Origin: a bacterium | GTDB taxonomy: Bacteria; Campylobacterota; Campylobacteria; Campylobacterales; Sulfurimonadaceae | DNA: 64,000 bases | Assembly: GCA_018822665.1 (NCBI GenBank) | Contig: JAHJJX010000027.1 | Location: 1 to 64,000 of the forward strand | Direction of reading: 5' to 3' | In this document: positions 9,487 through 19,040 of the stretch, one piece after another | Layout of the letters: every line of letters begins with the position of its first letter | Position numbering within the stretch: the first letter of the stretch is position 1 | Notes under the pieces: generated by a model | Databases searched by the model: none | The model's input: the letters and a program-made list of their open reading frames with translations, nothing else | What the model was told of the DNA's origin: nothing | Program-made: the position numbers and the translations under genes

Positions 9487-9876
9487 ATGATGCATGAAGT
9501 GATACTCAACTATATCGTATTGTTTCTTTTGCTCGAAGCGTATGAAGTGAGTTGGCAAAAAGCACCAAGTCTCATGGGCATGCTCCTTCGGATGAATATA
9601 TATTACAGAAAAAGCATTTTTTTATTTCTCATTATGCAGCCCACATTTTATTTTAGCATCGGTTTTGTGATGCTGACAGATTACAGCGTAAGTGCGATGA
9701 TTTTACTTTTTATTAAAACTGTGGATATTGCAACCAAAATACTTCTTCTTGAGCAGGTATTTGTCAAAAGAGAGCTTTCCCAAGAACTTACCTTAGTTCT
9801 TTTGGCACCAATAAACGGCTTTTTACCTTATGTAGGATTTTTGATTTATCCACCGCTTATTGCTTTTGCTATTTAG
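9487..9876 (+). CDS. Small membrane protein, unknown function
   Basis: A 129-residue protein that is almost entirely hydrophobic, with four likely transmembrane helices (about 5-22, 43-63, 68-88, 100-127). It begins immediately after the stop of the GGDEF-EAL gene with no gap, so it is the last gene of the signalling cassette. Its end overlaps the convergent coiled-coil gene by 4 bp. I do not recognise a family and see no catalytic motif. A role as a membrane partner of the cassette is only inferred from position. Confidence 0.7.
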   Translation: MMHEVILNYIVLFLLLEAYEVSWQKAPSLMGMLLRMNIYYRKSIFLFLIMQPTFYFSIGFVMLTDYSVSAMILLFIKTVDIATKILLLEQVFVKRELSQELTLVLLAPINGFLPYVGFLIYPPLIAFAI

Positions 9877-11111
9877 CTTGTATAACCTTTTTTGCTTTGT
9901 ACTTTTTTTGCCAATATTTGAACACTTTGGGAGATATCTTCTGAAGTGATATGGTAATGTTCATGCAGTTTTTCCAAAGAGCTGTCCACCTTTTGGATTA
10001 AAATCATACTTAAAGACTCTATCTCCTCTTTCATTGCCAAAATACGTTCATCTTCTGAGATTTTCAACTCTTTTGAGATTGCTTTAAGCTGAGATTGCGA
10101 CTTTACATAATCCTCTTTAATGCTTTGCATCTCATGGGTGAGTTCTTTAATCGTTTTATAAAAATTATGCAATCCATTGTTTTGCTCTTCAAGTTCATTC
10201 ATCTTTTTGGATGACAAAACCATCTGTTTCATTATAATTTCACTCTGGACTCGAATGGCATTCAGCCTGCTATCGCTCTCAGAGAGAGAAGTGCCAATGC
10301 CTTCTGCATGAGATTTCAAAGTGCTTACCTGTTTTTCAAATGCTTGCGTAACACCCGAGAGCTGCTGAAGCGTGTGTCTTGTTATAGATTTTGAAATGGA
10401 TTCTGCAATATTTTGCATACTTCCTAATTTTTCTTTTAACGCATCGATATCTTCAGAAATATCGTACTTATTTTCAAGCGCTTTTTCTAAAGCGATTTTT
10501 AAATGATTGTAGTGGTCTTGCTCGGCTATTCTAAGAATATCAATGTGCTTATGGACAACATCATCAAGAGAAGGCATTTGAACAGTTGAAAAATAATCAA
10601 ATGATTTTGAAACTTCCACATGCCAACCCTCAAGGTCATCAAATTTTTCTAAAAACTTTCCTTGATTGAGCTGTATGGCATCAAGAGCTTTGATGTCGTG
10701 TTTAAATTTTTCTCTTATCTCTTCTTGCGCTTTTCTGTCTTCTTGCTGATTTGCACTTATTCTGCTTTCCAACTCAGCAATAAACTCTTTAAGCTGTGTT
10801 ACCTGAGATACCAATGTTCTTGTAAATTCATCTTCTGTTCTTGCATTTTCGGACTGCTGCGTTTGGTGCAGTATATTCATCACTATATAAAGGAGGAGTC
10901 CTACGAGGAGCGGAAAAAAAGACTCTCTAAGAAGCAGTAAAATATTCTCGACTTCAGGATGTACAATAAAATGTACGACGGAACCAATCGCGCCTATACC
11001 TACCATAAGCGGAGCATAGTCTATTTTATTTGGCTGTTTTAAAATATATATCTGACGGACAAACAACAAAGCCATAAACAAAAAAGCTACCAATAAATCG
11101 TTGTCATACAT
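9873..11111 (-). CDS. Membrane-anchored coiled-coil protein
   Basis: A 412-residue protein with about three N-terminal transmembrane segments (roughly 5-22, 33-53, 60-82). A long, mostly helical cytoplasmic region rich in Glu, Lys and Gln (~90-400) has the heptad pattern of coiled coils. The shape recalls chemoreceptor-like or RmuC-like rods, but I see no chemoreceptor tip and no nuclease motif, so I leave the function open. It is the last gene of the minus-strand heme/cytochrome group and may be co-transcribed with the HAD phosphatase 43 bp upstream. Confidence 0.7.
   Translation of the reverse strand: MYDNDLLVAFLFMALLFVRQIYILKQPNKIDYAPLMVGIGAIGSVVHFIVHPEVENILLLLRESFFPLLVGLLLYIVMNILHQTQQSENARTEDEFTRTLVSQVTQLKEFIAELESRISANQQEDRKAQEEIREKFKHDIKALDAIQLNQGKFLEKFDDLEGWHVEVSKSFDYFSTVQMPSLDDVVHKHIDILRIAEQDHYNHLKIALEKALENKYDISEDIDALKEKLGSMQNIAESISKSITRHTLQQLSGVTQAFEKQVSTLKSHAEGIGTSLSESDSRLNAIRVQSEIIMKQMVLSSKKMNELEEQNNGLHNFYKTIKELTHEMQSIKEDYVKSQSQLKAISKELKISEDERILAMKEEIESLSMILIQKVDSSLEKLHEHYHITSEDISQSVQILAKKVQSKKGYTS
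10614..10624 (+). repeat. Copy of TTCCACATGCC
   Basis: Full 11-mer inside the coiled-coil protein gene. On the gene's own strand it is GGCATGTGGAA and is read with its flank as W-H-V-E. Confidence 0.8.
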
Positions 11112-11154
11112 AGCGTGTCCTATGTGTTAAAATTGAACTATTTTAGCATAGATT

Positions 11155-11784
11155 TTACAAAACTATATCTAAAATATCTTTGGGCTCGGAAATGACGATA
11201 TCGTGTATGGCATGTGGAGTAAAACCCCAAGTAGCAAAGATGGAGTTTATTCCTGCATTTTTCGCACTTAAAATATCTTTGGAATTATCTCCGACCATCC
11301 ACGCCTTGTGCGAACTTTTATCAAAATTATAATGCTTTAAAATCTCTTCAAGCATTTGTGGGTCGGGTTTTGATGCTTTGACTTTATCGGCTCCGATTAT
11401 CATGTCAAAAAGGTGACTGACTTCCAAATAGCTTAACATTCTTTGTGCAAATTTAGTCGGTGCGTTTGTGGCAACGGAGATTTTAATTCCACATGCCACA
11501 AGTTCTTGAAGTGTCTCTTGGATTCCATCGTAGAGATAAGGATTTACAATACACTGCTTTTCATAATGCTCTTCAAAAAGGTCTCTGTCACTTGGCATAT
11601 AAATTTGTGTATTATAAAAAAGTTCCGGTAAGTTTCTTACCTCTTTGTTTATTGCTTCAACTATAAAATCTTCTGAAAGAGGAGCAAGATTGTAGTTAGA
11701 TTTTCTTACATAGTTTATGGAAATCGTTATATCTTTTTTTGAATCTAAGAGCGTTCCATCCATGTCAAATATAACTACTTTCAT
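11155..11784 (-). CDS. gph: HAD-family phosphatase, phosphoglycolate phosphatase-like
   Basis: A 209-residue HAD hydrolase. Motif I is DMDGTLLDS at the N-terminus (nucleophile and acid-base aspartates), motif II is the serine/threonine in SVATNA (~104), motif III is the lysine in KASKPDP (~138), and motif IV is GDNSKDI (~165). The small helical cap and the length match phosphoglycolate phosphatase or related PpaX-type enzymes, which remove phosphate from small metabolites. The exact substrate cannot be read from sequence. It lies 9 bp after hemH on the same strand. Confidence 0.75.
   Translation of the reverse strand: MKVVIFDMDGTLLDSKKDITISINYVRKSNYNLAPLSEDFIVEAINKEVRNLPELFYNTQIYMPSDRDLFEEHYEKQCIVNPYLYDGIQETLQELVACGIKISVATNAPTKFAQRMLSYLEVSHLFDMIIGADKVKASKPDPQMLEEILKHYNFDKSSHKAWMVGDNSKDILSAKNAGINSIFATWGFTPHAIHDIVISEPKDILDIVL
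11209..11217 (-). repeat. Copy of the CCACATGCC motif
   Basis: Exact 9-mer in the HAD phosphatase gene, read as P-H-A on the gene's strand. The fuller form is CTCCACATGCC. Confidence 0.7.
11487..11497 (+). repeat. Copy of TTCCACATGCC
   Basis: Full 11-mer, the second copy in the same phosphatase gene. It is read as A-C-G on the gene's strand, a different frame and orientation from the first copy. Confidence 0.8.
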
Positions 11785-11793
11785 ATCTTTTTC

Positions 11794-12744
11794 CTACTTC
11801 ATCTTTGTATATATTTCAACTAAGGCATCTACAAAAAGCTCACTGTCGTTTACGCATCTGCAAACTCTGTAGTCTTTAAAGCCAAGTTCGTGTGCAATTT
11901 CCCTGTACTCAATCTCAAGCTCAAAATCTGTTTCAGAATTATCTATGGTAAAAGCAATCGGGTAGATAATCACACCTCTGTTTCTTACATTTTTTAGTTT
12001 CGTCTCCAAAGATGGCTCAAGCCATTTCATAGGTCCCACTTTTGACTGATACGCCAAGTGCGTCTCATGAAATTCCATTTTTTCTTCTGCTAACATTTTC
12101 TTTAGTATTTCCACATGCCGAGTAACATGTTTCTCATAAACATCTCCCGCGTCTACTATCTTTTGAGGAAGTCCGTGCGCAGAAAAGATGATGTCAAAAT
12201 CTCTGTAATCATCACTTTGCATTTTCTCTTGTATTCTCTGTATGATTGCTTTGTTATAGGTTTCATTTTCAAAATAATGTTTAATCTCCACTAAAATAGC
12301 ATCTCCGCTGCTTGAATGATAATACTCTTCAAAATCTTCCAATGACGATTTTGTCGTTGTTGTTGAAAACTGCGGATACATAGGAATCAGGTAAATTTTA
12401 CTTATCTCTTCTTTATTTAATCTCTCTATAACTTCATTGGCAAAAGGGGGTGTATAACGCATTACAAAATCAACGATAATACCCTTTCCTACTCTTGTTT
12501 GGAGTTTTTTTACCAAGCTTTTTGTATGCTCCACTATAGGTGATTTTCCCCCTAGCTGTCTGTAAATCTCCTGAGATTTTTCGGTTCTTGTAAAAGTAAT
12601 CATCCCGCCGATAAACTTGCGTAACAGATTGCTTTTCATCGTTAATATGTTTTTATCATTAAACATATTTGTCAAAAACATCTCAACCTCTTCAAGGTTG
12701 TTTGGTCCGCCCATGTTGAGTAAAATGATTGCCTCTTTTTTCAA
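11794..12744 (-). CDS. hemH: Ferrochelatase
   Basis: A 316-residue enzyme that inserts ferrous iron into protoporphyrin IX as the last step of protoheme synthesis. The N-terminus MKKEAIILLNMGGPNNLEEV, the segment FRLGGKSPI-like QLGGKSPIVEHT, the active-site FSAHGLPQKIV (histidine ~182) and the late ETDFELEIEYR glutamates are all family hallmarks. It is slightly shorter than the E. coli enzyme and soluble or peripheral in form. It sits 3 bp after the DUF2461 gene and in the same run as the cytochrome c assembly gene ccsBA, so heme supply and cytochrome c maturation appear to be co-expressed. Confidence 0.93.
   Translation of the reverse strand: MKKEAIILLNMGGPNNLEEVEMFLTNMFNDKNILTMKSNLLRKFIGGMITFTRTEKSQEIYRQLGGKSPIVEHTKSLVKKLQTRVGKGIIVDFVMRYTPPFANEVIERLNKEEISKIYLIPMYPQFSTTTTKSSLEDFEEYYHSSSGDAILVEIKHYFENETYNKAIIQRIQEKMQSDDYRDFDIIFSAHGLPQKIVDAGDVYEKHVTRHVEILKKMLAEEKMEFHETHLAYQSKVGPMKWLEPSLETKLKNVRNRGVIIYPIAFTIDNSETDFELEIEYREIAHELGFKDYRVCRCVNDSELFVDALVEIYTKMK
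12109..12119 (+). repeat. Copy of TTCCACATGCC
   Basis: Full 11-mer inside hemH, read as R-H-V-E on the gene's strand. Confidence 0.8.
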
Positions 12745-12747
12745 AAC

Positions 12748-13446
12748 CTAATCCTCTTTCACTTTTAAGCTTATTTCATACATTTTTTGCTGAAGAGGAA
12801 GCATATTTTCATATATCTCATACAGCATAGCTATCAATTTTTCACCCTCTTCAATGCATTGAGGGTCTAAAACCTTGTAGGCGGCCATCCCTTTGTAAAG
12901 ACTCATATCTGCGCTTGGCATGTGGGAATGAAAACCTTTTGGATATCTTTTATATTCATGCGGAAGTATTTGATACCCGTATGACAACATATCTTTTAGA
13001 ATTGCATCGAGTTCTACCCTCTTCTCTTCATCGAGTATATACTCTCTGTACGCTTCAAGAAGCGGCTTTTCAAACCATCGTATGCCAACCGCAACAAAAA
13101 GTTCTTCGGGTGAGAAATGGAGATAAAAACACGAGCTTTGAAGCCTCTTAAGGCCGCCTTGCCAAAAGATGATTCCTATGCGGCTTTTTATAGGCTCTTT
13201 ATTCACTCCCATGCGGCGAATGTCTCTGTAGATTCTAAAAAGCGAACCGTTGATTTTAGGAACCGCATTGATAGCAGGCTCAAGCGCTTGAAGATGCTCA
13301 CCCATCTCTATGACAAAAGCCAGGGAAGGCTCCAAGATAAGTTCTCGATACTCTGATTTGTGAGCTTCAAACCACTCTTTGTTGTTATTTGCTCTAATGG
13401 CACTTAGAAACGGTAATGTTTTTTTACTAAATCCATTAAATTCCAC
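12748..13446 (-). CDS. DUF2461 family protein
   Basis: A 232-residue soluble protein of the DUF2461 (TIGR02453) family. It shows the family pattern near the start (FLSAIRANNNKEWFEAHKSEY) and then LFRIYRDIRRMG and a SSCFYLHFSPEELFVAVG-like core. The start is a GTG (13444-13446) that lies inside a copy of the repeated motif, with AAGGCGG just upstream as ribosome binding site. No nearer in-frame ATG is available. The biochemical role of this family is unknown. Position between ccsBA and hemH suggests a link to heme or cytochrome biogenesis but proves nothing. Confidence 0.85.
   Translation of the reverse strand: MEFNGFSKKTLPFLSAIRANNNKEWFEAHKSEYRELILEPSLAFVIEMGEHLQALEPAINAVPKINGSLFRIYRDIRRMGVNKEPIKSRIGIIFWQGGLKRLQSSCFYLHFSPEELFVAVGIRWFEKPLLEAYREYILDEEKRVELDAILKDMLSYGYQILPHEYKRYPKGFHSHMPSADMSLYKGMAAYKVLDPQCIEEGEKLIAMLYEIYENMLPLQQKMYEISLKVKED
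12917..12925 (-). repeat. Copy of the CCACATGCC motif
   Basis: Exact 9-mer in the DUF2461 gene, with TTCC extended as TTCCCACATGCC (one extra C). It is read as H-M-P. Confidence 0.65.
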
Positions 13447-13451
13447 ATGCC
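13441..13451 (+). repeat. Copy of TTCCACATGCC spanning a start codon
   Basis: Full 11-mer covering the GTG initiation codon of the DUF2461 gene. On that strand GGCATGTGGAA supplies the GTG. This is one of the non-internal copies. Confidence 0.8.
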
Positions 13452-13458
13452 GCCTTCG

Positions 13459-16400
13459 TTATGCCAGTTTTCTGTTTCTATACGCAAGCGCAATAACCAG
13501 AAATATTATCAAATATGTTATCGGCACAAAATCAGGGATAGGAACAGGGTCCCCTTTTGCATAAGAGTGAAGTCCTGCAAGGTAATAATTTACCCCGAAA
13601 TATGTCATGATAACCGATGTAAAGGATAAAAGTGAAATTACACTAAAGTTAAAGTCGCTGTAAATCGGCTTAACAAATCTTAAGTGAAGCACAACTGCAT
13701 ACACCAAAATGGTTACAAGAGCCCAAGTCTCTTTTGGATCCCAGCCCCAGTATCTTCCCCAAGATTCGTTTGCCCAAACGCCTCCCAAAAAGTTTCCAAT
13801 CGTAAGTAAAACCAAACCAACCATTAAACTCATTTCATTAATGGAGTTTAACTCTTTGATTGAGAGGCTAATATGCCTTTCATTCTTTGGTGTTTTAAGT
13901 ATAAAAAGTAAAATTGTTATAAAGCCAAGCAGTGCTCCAAGTCCAAGAAAACCGTAACTTGCGGTAATCATAGAAACATGTATGCTCAACCAGTAGGAGT
14001 TCAAAACAGGAACCAAATTTGTGACCTGCGGGTCCATCCAATTGAGGTGCGCCACAAATAAAATAAGTCCCGTCAAAATTCCGGTAGAAGCCATTGTCAT
14101 TGATGAGCGTTTTGAGAAGATGAAGCCTGCTAAAACCGTTGCCCAGCCGATGTATATCATAGATTCATATCCATCCGACCATGGAGCATGCCCTGAGATG
14201 TACCATCTGTTTGCAAGTCCGAGTGTATGTGCGGTAAAAAATAATATTAAAAGTGCCAAAGTGGATTTTGTATAGATATCTATTTTGAAATTAGGCTTTA
14301 AAATTTTTATGAAACTCAGGATTAAAAGTACAAACCCTACTACCAAATAAAGTGGATAAAGTCTTTCAAAAATTTTAGCTTTATTGTAAAAAACCTCCGC
14401 CAAAATTCTTCCTTGACTAGGATAAACTTCCGCACCGTAAAATTCTTGGTATTGTACAATTTTTTCTAAACTTTTGTCAGAATTGCTCCAATCACTGCTG
14501 TTTAAAGATGTGTCGATAGAGGTAAAATAATCAACAGCCAAGAGTCTTAATTTTTCACCGTTTTCGGGTGTAAAATTTTGAAGCGCTTCGATAGTTGCAA
14601 ACCATTTGTTATTTTTATCACTAGGTTTTGGCCAAATCTTTACAAGAGCTCCCGTATAAACCATGTAAGCAATGTTTACCCTTTCATCAATTTTTAGCAC
14701 TGCTTTGTCAAGTTTATTTCTATGTTTAGGCTCTTTTCTTACCGCCTCTTCCACTTTCTCCGAGAGTTTATAGCCTCTCATATTATCAGGGTCTGCAAAA
14801 AATTGAGCAAATGAAGCATAACTTGCATCGGCTTTGGCACCAATGATTTTATTTATATCTTCCTCTTTTGTACGGATAATTTTAATATCTTTGTACATAT
14901 CGGGACGTGTCATCATTCCAAGAATGACCTGATTCGCATTCAGCTTATAACTGCCTATCTCAAGCAATGAGCCGCCATGCACTTTAGCCAAAATCTCTGT
15001 GGAGAGCGTGTCTAAAGGTTTCATTCTTCCGCCGCTGTCTTGAACAATAAGCTCACCAAACTTTTTTGCATGTGCCTTGTCAAAAGAGACTACCGCTTTG
15101 AGCATCGGGTTTAACTCATCTGCATACGAGGGAGTTAAACTAAAAAGTAATCCCAATCCGATAAGCGCAGGCAACATTTTTTCTTCACTTGCTTTTTTTG
15201 CCTTTTTTGCAAGACTTGCAAATCTATTATTTTTAGAAAACAGTGACCAAAACATACCTAAAGCTAAAAGGAAGTAGCCTATATAAGACGGCAGGGTTCC
15301 TGGGTCATTATTGACGGAAAGGACTGTTCCGGACTCATCTTTGTCATAAGATGCCTGAAAAAATCTATACCCGCGGTGTTCTAAAATATTGTTCATGTAG
15401 ATTCTATAAGGCATTTCAAGATTTTCATCTTTATCTATAAGTACAACCTCACTCGCATAGGATGCCGGTGACATTGAACCCGGATAACGGTCTAACTGAA
15501 AATCTTTTAACATAATTTCAAATGGCAAATTCATCTCTTTTGAACCATAAGACAGATGAACATCCACCCCGTTTATCTCATTGTGGTATTCTTTAGCCAT
15601 AACGCCGCTTTTTCCAAAAATCAAAACTTCTTGTGCTATCTCTTCAACGCTTATTTTAAAGCGAAAGGCATCATAACCGCCGCTTCTTGGCATTGCATTT
15701 GGATTTGAAACTATTTGCGTGCTGGCATGTGGAAAAAATTCACGAAGAACAAAGTTGCTCATTCCGGATGTAAAAAGAGTTCTCGTTACAAAAGGCTCTT
15801 TTTCATTTGAAGCAAGCTCCCCTTTTGAACCATCATCCATTTTTAAAAAGGAAAGCGGCATCTCATGTTTCATAAAAAAAACATCATTTTCTACAAATAA
15901 AGAGACAACCGGTTTTGTAAAACTCTGCTTAGATTCAAAGTCCAACACAAGGTCGTCACTCTCATAAAACTCCCCTCTTTTTAAGGAGACGGGATTGCCC
16001 TGTCCGCTGCCTGTCACCATAAAATTTGCAACCGCCTCGCCATTTTCATCCGGAACGTTTTGCTCAATGGCATCGGGGATATATTCTATCATTTCAACAC
16101 GTACATTTTTTCCCTCAATATTCAAAGAGGAAGAGAGGTCATTTTTCATTCTTTTGGATAAATACACCACTTGTGAATCAGAGACTTTTTTATCACCGAC
16201 CGTAGCATCCACCGTAAAAAATGTATCAGAACTCGTCATTACGGAAGAACTGGCTCCCTCACGAATATGCATAGAACCTTCAAAACCGACATAACGCGTA
16301 ATTGCGGCACCTAGAAGAATAACGATAAATGCAATGTGAAAAATAAAAATAGGAGCTTTTTTGAGAGTAAACATCTTGTAAGAATAAATATTTAAAGTGA

Positions 16401-16581
16401 GATTAAGCGCTAAAAGCCCGAGAAGCACTTCAAACCATCTTGCATTGTATATATCTGCTTTTGCAGTCATCGTTCCATAGTCATTTTCTATAAATGTAGC
16501 GTAGCCGACGGCAAAAGCAAAAACAAGCATCAAAACTGCCATCGTTTTCATAGAACTCACAATAGATAAAAATCGTTTCAT
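13459..16581 (-). CDS. ccsBA: Fused ResB-CcsA cytochrome c synthetase
   Basis: A 1040-residue System II cytochrome c synthetase that exports heme and attaches it to CxxCH cytochromes in the periplasm. The N-terminal ResB-like half has membrane segments near residues 12-30, 50-68 and 78-95, then a large periplasmic region (~100-430). A further membrane segment lies near 430. A periplasmic stretch (~480-730) leads into the CcsA-like half with many helices and the heme-handling WWD motif GRYWGWDPKETWALVT (~945). The fusion is standard in Campylobacterota. It heads the minus-strand run with DUF2461 and hemH, 12 bp upstream of the former. A cytochrome c client gene lies at 57.2 kb. Confidence 0.93.
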   Translation of the reverse strand: MKRFLSIVSSMKTMAVLMLVFAFAVGYATFIENDYGTMTAKADIYNARWFEVLLGLLALNLTLNIYSYKMFTLKKAPIFIFHIAFIVILLGAAITRYVGFEGSMHIREGASSSVMTSSDTFFTVDATVGDKKVSDSQVVYLSKRMKNDLSSSLNIEGKNVRVEMIEYIPDAIEQNVPDENGEAVANFMVTGSGQGNPVSLKRGEFYESDDLVLDFESKQSFTKPVVSLFVENDVFFMKHEMPLSFLKMDDGSKGELASNEKEPFVTRTLFTSGMSNFVLREFFPHASTQIVSNPNAMPRSGGYDAFRFKISVEEIAQEVLIFGKSGVMAKEYHNEINGVDVHLSYGSKEMNLPFEIMLKDFQLDRYPGSMSPASYASEVVLIDKDENLEMPYRIYMNNILEHRGYRFFQASYDKDESGTVLSVNNDPGTLPSYIGYFLLALGMFWSLFSKNNRFASLAKKAKKASEEKMLPALIGLGLLFSLTPSYADELNPMLKAVVSFDKAHAKKFGELIVQDSGGRMKPLDTLSTEILAKVHGGSLLEIGSYKLNANQVILGMMTRPDMYKDIKIIRTKEEDINKIIGAKADASYASFAQFFADPDNMRGYKLSEKVEEAVRKEPKHRNKLDKAVLKIDERVNIAYMVYTGALVKIWPKPSDKNNKWFATIEALQNFTPENGEKLRLLAVDYFTSIDTSLNSSDWSNSDKSLEKIVQYQEFYGAEVYPSQGRILAEVFYNKAKIFERLYPLYLVVGFVLLILSFIKILKPNFKIDIYTKSTLALLILFFTAHTLGLANRWYISGHAPWSDGYESMIYIGWATVLAGFIFSKRSSMTMASTGILTGLILFVAHLNWMDPQVTNLVPVLNSYWLSIHVSMITASYGFLGLGALLGFITILLFILKTPKNERHISLSIKELNSINEMSLMVGLVLLTIGNFLGGVWANESWGRYWGWDPKETWALVTILVYAVVLHLRFVKPIYSDFNFSVISLLSFTSVIMTYFGVNYYLAGLHSYAKGDPVPIPDFVPITYLIIFLVIALAYRNRKLA
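15724..15734 (-). repeat. Copy of TTCCACATGCC
   Basis: Full 11-mer inside ccsBA, read as F-P-H-A-S. Confidence 0.8.
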
Positions 16582-16635
16582 AAATATAGCCTTTATTCAA
16601 AAAAGACATTTTAGTCAAAATAAGCTAATAAAGTA

Positions 16636-18924
16636 TTAAGTGCAACTGCAAGATTCCAAGAGTTTTGTAAAATTCTCTGCACTCATAGGTTTTGCATAAT
16701 AATAACCTTGAAAATATTGACATCCTTTATCATTTAAAAAAGTATACTGCTCATAATTTTCAATGCCTTCGGCAAGCACTTCCAAATCAAAATTATCCGC
16801 AATCGTTAAAATTGTACTAATCAACTCTTTATCATCTGCATCATATTGTATGTCTTGGACAAATGATTTATCAATTTTAAGCGTCGTAAAGGGAAGTTTT
16901 TTTAAATACGATAGCGATGAGTAGCCTGTTCCAAAATCATCAATGGAAATACCCACACCCAAATCCCGCAGTTCTTGCATTTTCGCTCGTACGATATTTA
17001 CATCACTCACTATAATGGACTCTGTCAATTCCAACTCCAGACTATGAGGTTCAATTTCATTTTTTTGGATAGCTTGATTTACCTGCATTAAAAAGTTTGA
17101 ATTATTAAATTGATGCACACTTACGTTAACAGCTATTTTTTTCAATGTGTTTTTTTGGGGAAATTGTTTTTTCCAAGCTGCGAATTGTTCAACGGCATTG
17201 TTTAAAACCCATTCTCCAATACTCAGTATAAGCCCGCTCTCTTCGGCAACGGGGATAAATTCATCAGGAAAAACACTCTCAAAGTCTGGCGTATTCCAAC
17301 GTAGAAGTGCTTCTGCACCGACTAAATTATTCGTTGAGAATTCCACTATCGGCTGGTAATGTATCTCTAGTTCTGATTTTTGTATTGCCAATCGCAATCC
17401 GTTTTCAATTGTAAGACGTCTTCGAATCCATTTATCCATATCTTCTTGATAAAATCGACTCACGCCCCTGCCATCTTTTTTTGCCTGATACATTGCTATA
17501 TCAGCATGTTTTATCAAATCATCCGAACTTTCATTATTATTTATAAGTGCTATGCCTATGCTCGTGGAAACACGTAAATGATGCCCTTTGATATCAAAGG
17601 ATGCTTCAAGAACAGCATGTATTTTTTGTGCCGTCGCCTCCGCTTTGCTTGCTGCGTGCTGCTGTGCTTGTGACAAATCAGGAAGTAAAATAACAAATTC
17701 ATCACCGCCAATGCGTGCTACGGTATCTTCATCTCTAATGACACCTTTAAATCTGAGTGCCGTTTCAACGAGTAATTTGTCCCCTATATCATGCCCTAAA
17801 GAATCATTTATATTTTTAAAATGATCCAAATCCAAAAAAAGAACTCCAAAAATAATCTTATGACGCTTATAACGGATAATCTCTTGTTGTATCCGTTGCA
17901 TCAGCGTGCTTCGGTTGGGTATATCGGTAAGCAAATCATACTTTGCCTGATGTTCGATATCTAACTGAATTTGCATTCTCTGTGTTATATCCGAGAGAAT
18001 TCCGATAGCCCCTATAATCTGTTGTTTTGAATCTTTCAGAGGCGAAGTATTCATCATAATCCAAAGGTCTTTGGATATATATTGTGTGCGGTACTGCCCT
18101 TCATAAAAACCTTGAATATCGTCAAACGGTGCTCTAAGAGAGGGAAGTACCCTTTGATCGGGAATATTCTTTAAATCCAATCCCACTATATAGTCTTTGG
18201 GAACCTCAAGAATATTCATAAACTCCTGATTCACCTCACGGATAATAAGATTGCTATCATAAAAGAAAATTCCGGAGGGTGCGCCATGAAATATCGTTTC
18301 AAAACGCTCTTGCGTTAATAAAAGTTTTTCTTTCTCATTTTCATACATTTGTCTCGAGGTAATAATATTAAGATAATTTTCATTGAATCGCTTCGCAATA
18401 AACAAAAGTGTAATCAAAAATAAGCTGCTTAAAAATGCAATGTAATTATGCAATTGCGTATCTTGCATGAGCAGCGTAAAAATAAGAGGTAAAAGCGTTG
18501 TAAATAAAAACAGCTGTATCGCCCTGAGTATGGACGATAAACTGCTGATTCCTCCTGCGCTTAAACCTGCGATGACTATAATGAGCATAGATTGATAAGC
18601 GATGTTACCCTCAACAAAAAGCATAAATGAAGCCGTACCCCAAAGTGTTCCGGATATGATGACACCCAATAAAAATAATTGTTCCCACCTTTTAGGGCTC
18701 AAAAAATTTTCATTGGCTGTGTAAACTTTTGAAGATATAAAACGCAAAAGGGAAACACTTATCATCAAAAGATACCATACAAGCAGTTGAGTCGTATTGA
18801 CTTCGTCATACAAAACCAAACTTAAAACTGTTGCATTTACAACAACCACCGAAGAGGACAGTGCTAAATAATCATAAGCAATTTTCACCAACTCACTACG
18901 GTATAAACTATCTTTATTCATCAA
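16636..18924 (-). CDS. Membrane PAS-GGDEF-EAL c-di-GMP enzyme
   Basis: A 762-residue protein. The first ~190 residues hold six or so transmembrane helices, resembling a MASE-type membrane sensor. A PAS domain follows (~205-325), then GGDEF (~330-490) with an intact RIGGDEF (~403) and EAL (~510-760) with intact EALLRW (~536), IDDFGTGYSS and the late LAEGIE. Both cyclase and phosphodiesterase sites look competent, so net activity cannot be told from sequence. It stands alone with over 100 bp of intergenic sequence upstream, suggesting its own promoter. Such proteins set c-di-GMP in response to membrane or redox signals. Confidence 0.88.
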   Translation of the reverse strand: MMNKDSLYRSELVKIAYDYLALSSSVVVVNATVLSLVLYDEVNTTQLLVWYLLMISVSLLRFISSKVYTANENFLSPKRWEQLFLLGVIISGTLWGTASFMLFVEGNIAYQSMLIIVIAGLSAGGISSLSSILRAIQLFLFTTLLPLIFTLLMQDTQLHNYIAFLSSLFLITLLFIAKRFNENYLNIITSRQMYENEKEKLLLTQERFETIFHGAPSGIFFYDSNLIIREVNQEFMNILEVPKDYIVGLDLKNIPDQRVLPSLRAPFDDIQGFYEGQYRTQYISKDLWIMMNTSPLKDSKQQIIGAIGILSDITQRMQIQLDIEHQAKYDLLTDIPNRSTLMQRIQQEIIRYKRHKIIFGVLFLDLDHFKNINDSLGHDIGDKLLVETALRFKGVIRDEDTVARIGGDEFVILLPDLSQAQQHAASKAEATAQKIHAVLEASFDIKGHHLRVSTSIGIALINNNESSDDLIKHADIAMYQAKKDGRGVSRFYQEDMDKWIRRRLTIENGLRLAIQKSELEIHYQPIVEFSTNNLVGAEALLRWNTPDFESVFPDEFIPVAEESGLILSIGEWVLNNAVEQFAAWKKQFPQKNTLKKIAVNVSVHQFNNSNFLMQVNQAIQKNEIEPHSLELELTESIIVSDVNIVRAKMQELRDLGVGISIDDFGTGYSSLSYLKKLPFTTLKIDKSFVQDIQYDADDKELISTILTIADNFDLEVLAEGIENYEQYTFLNDKGCQYFQGYYYAKPMSAENFTKLLESCSCT

Positions 18925-19040
18925 AAAACCTAATATAAAACTTTGTAATAGTATCTATTTAATCAAAAAAAACCGCTCTATGCAGTTCATCTTTATAAAA
19001 TTTCTTAGCAAACCTCTTCCTTGATTTTGCTATTTTTTCC

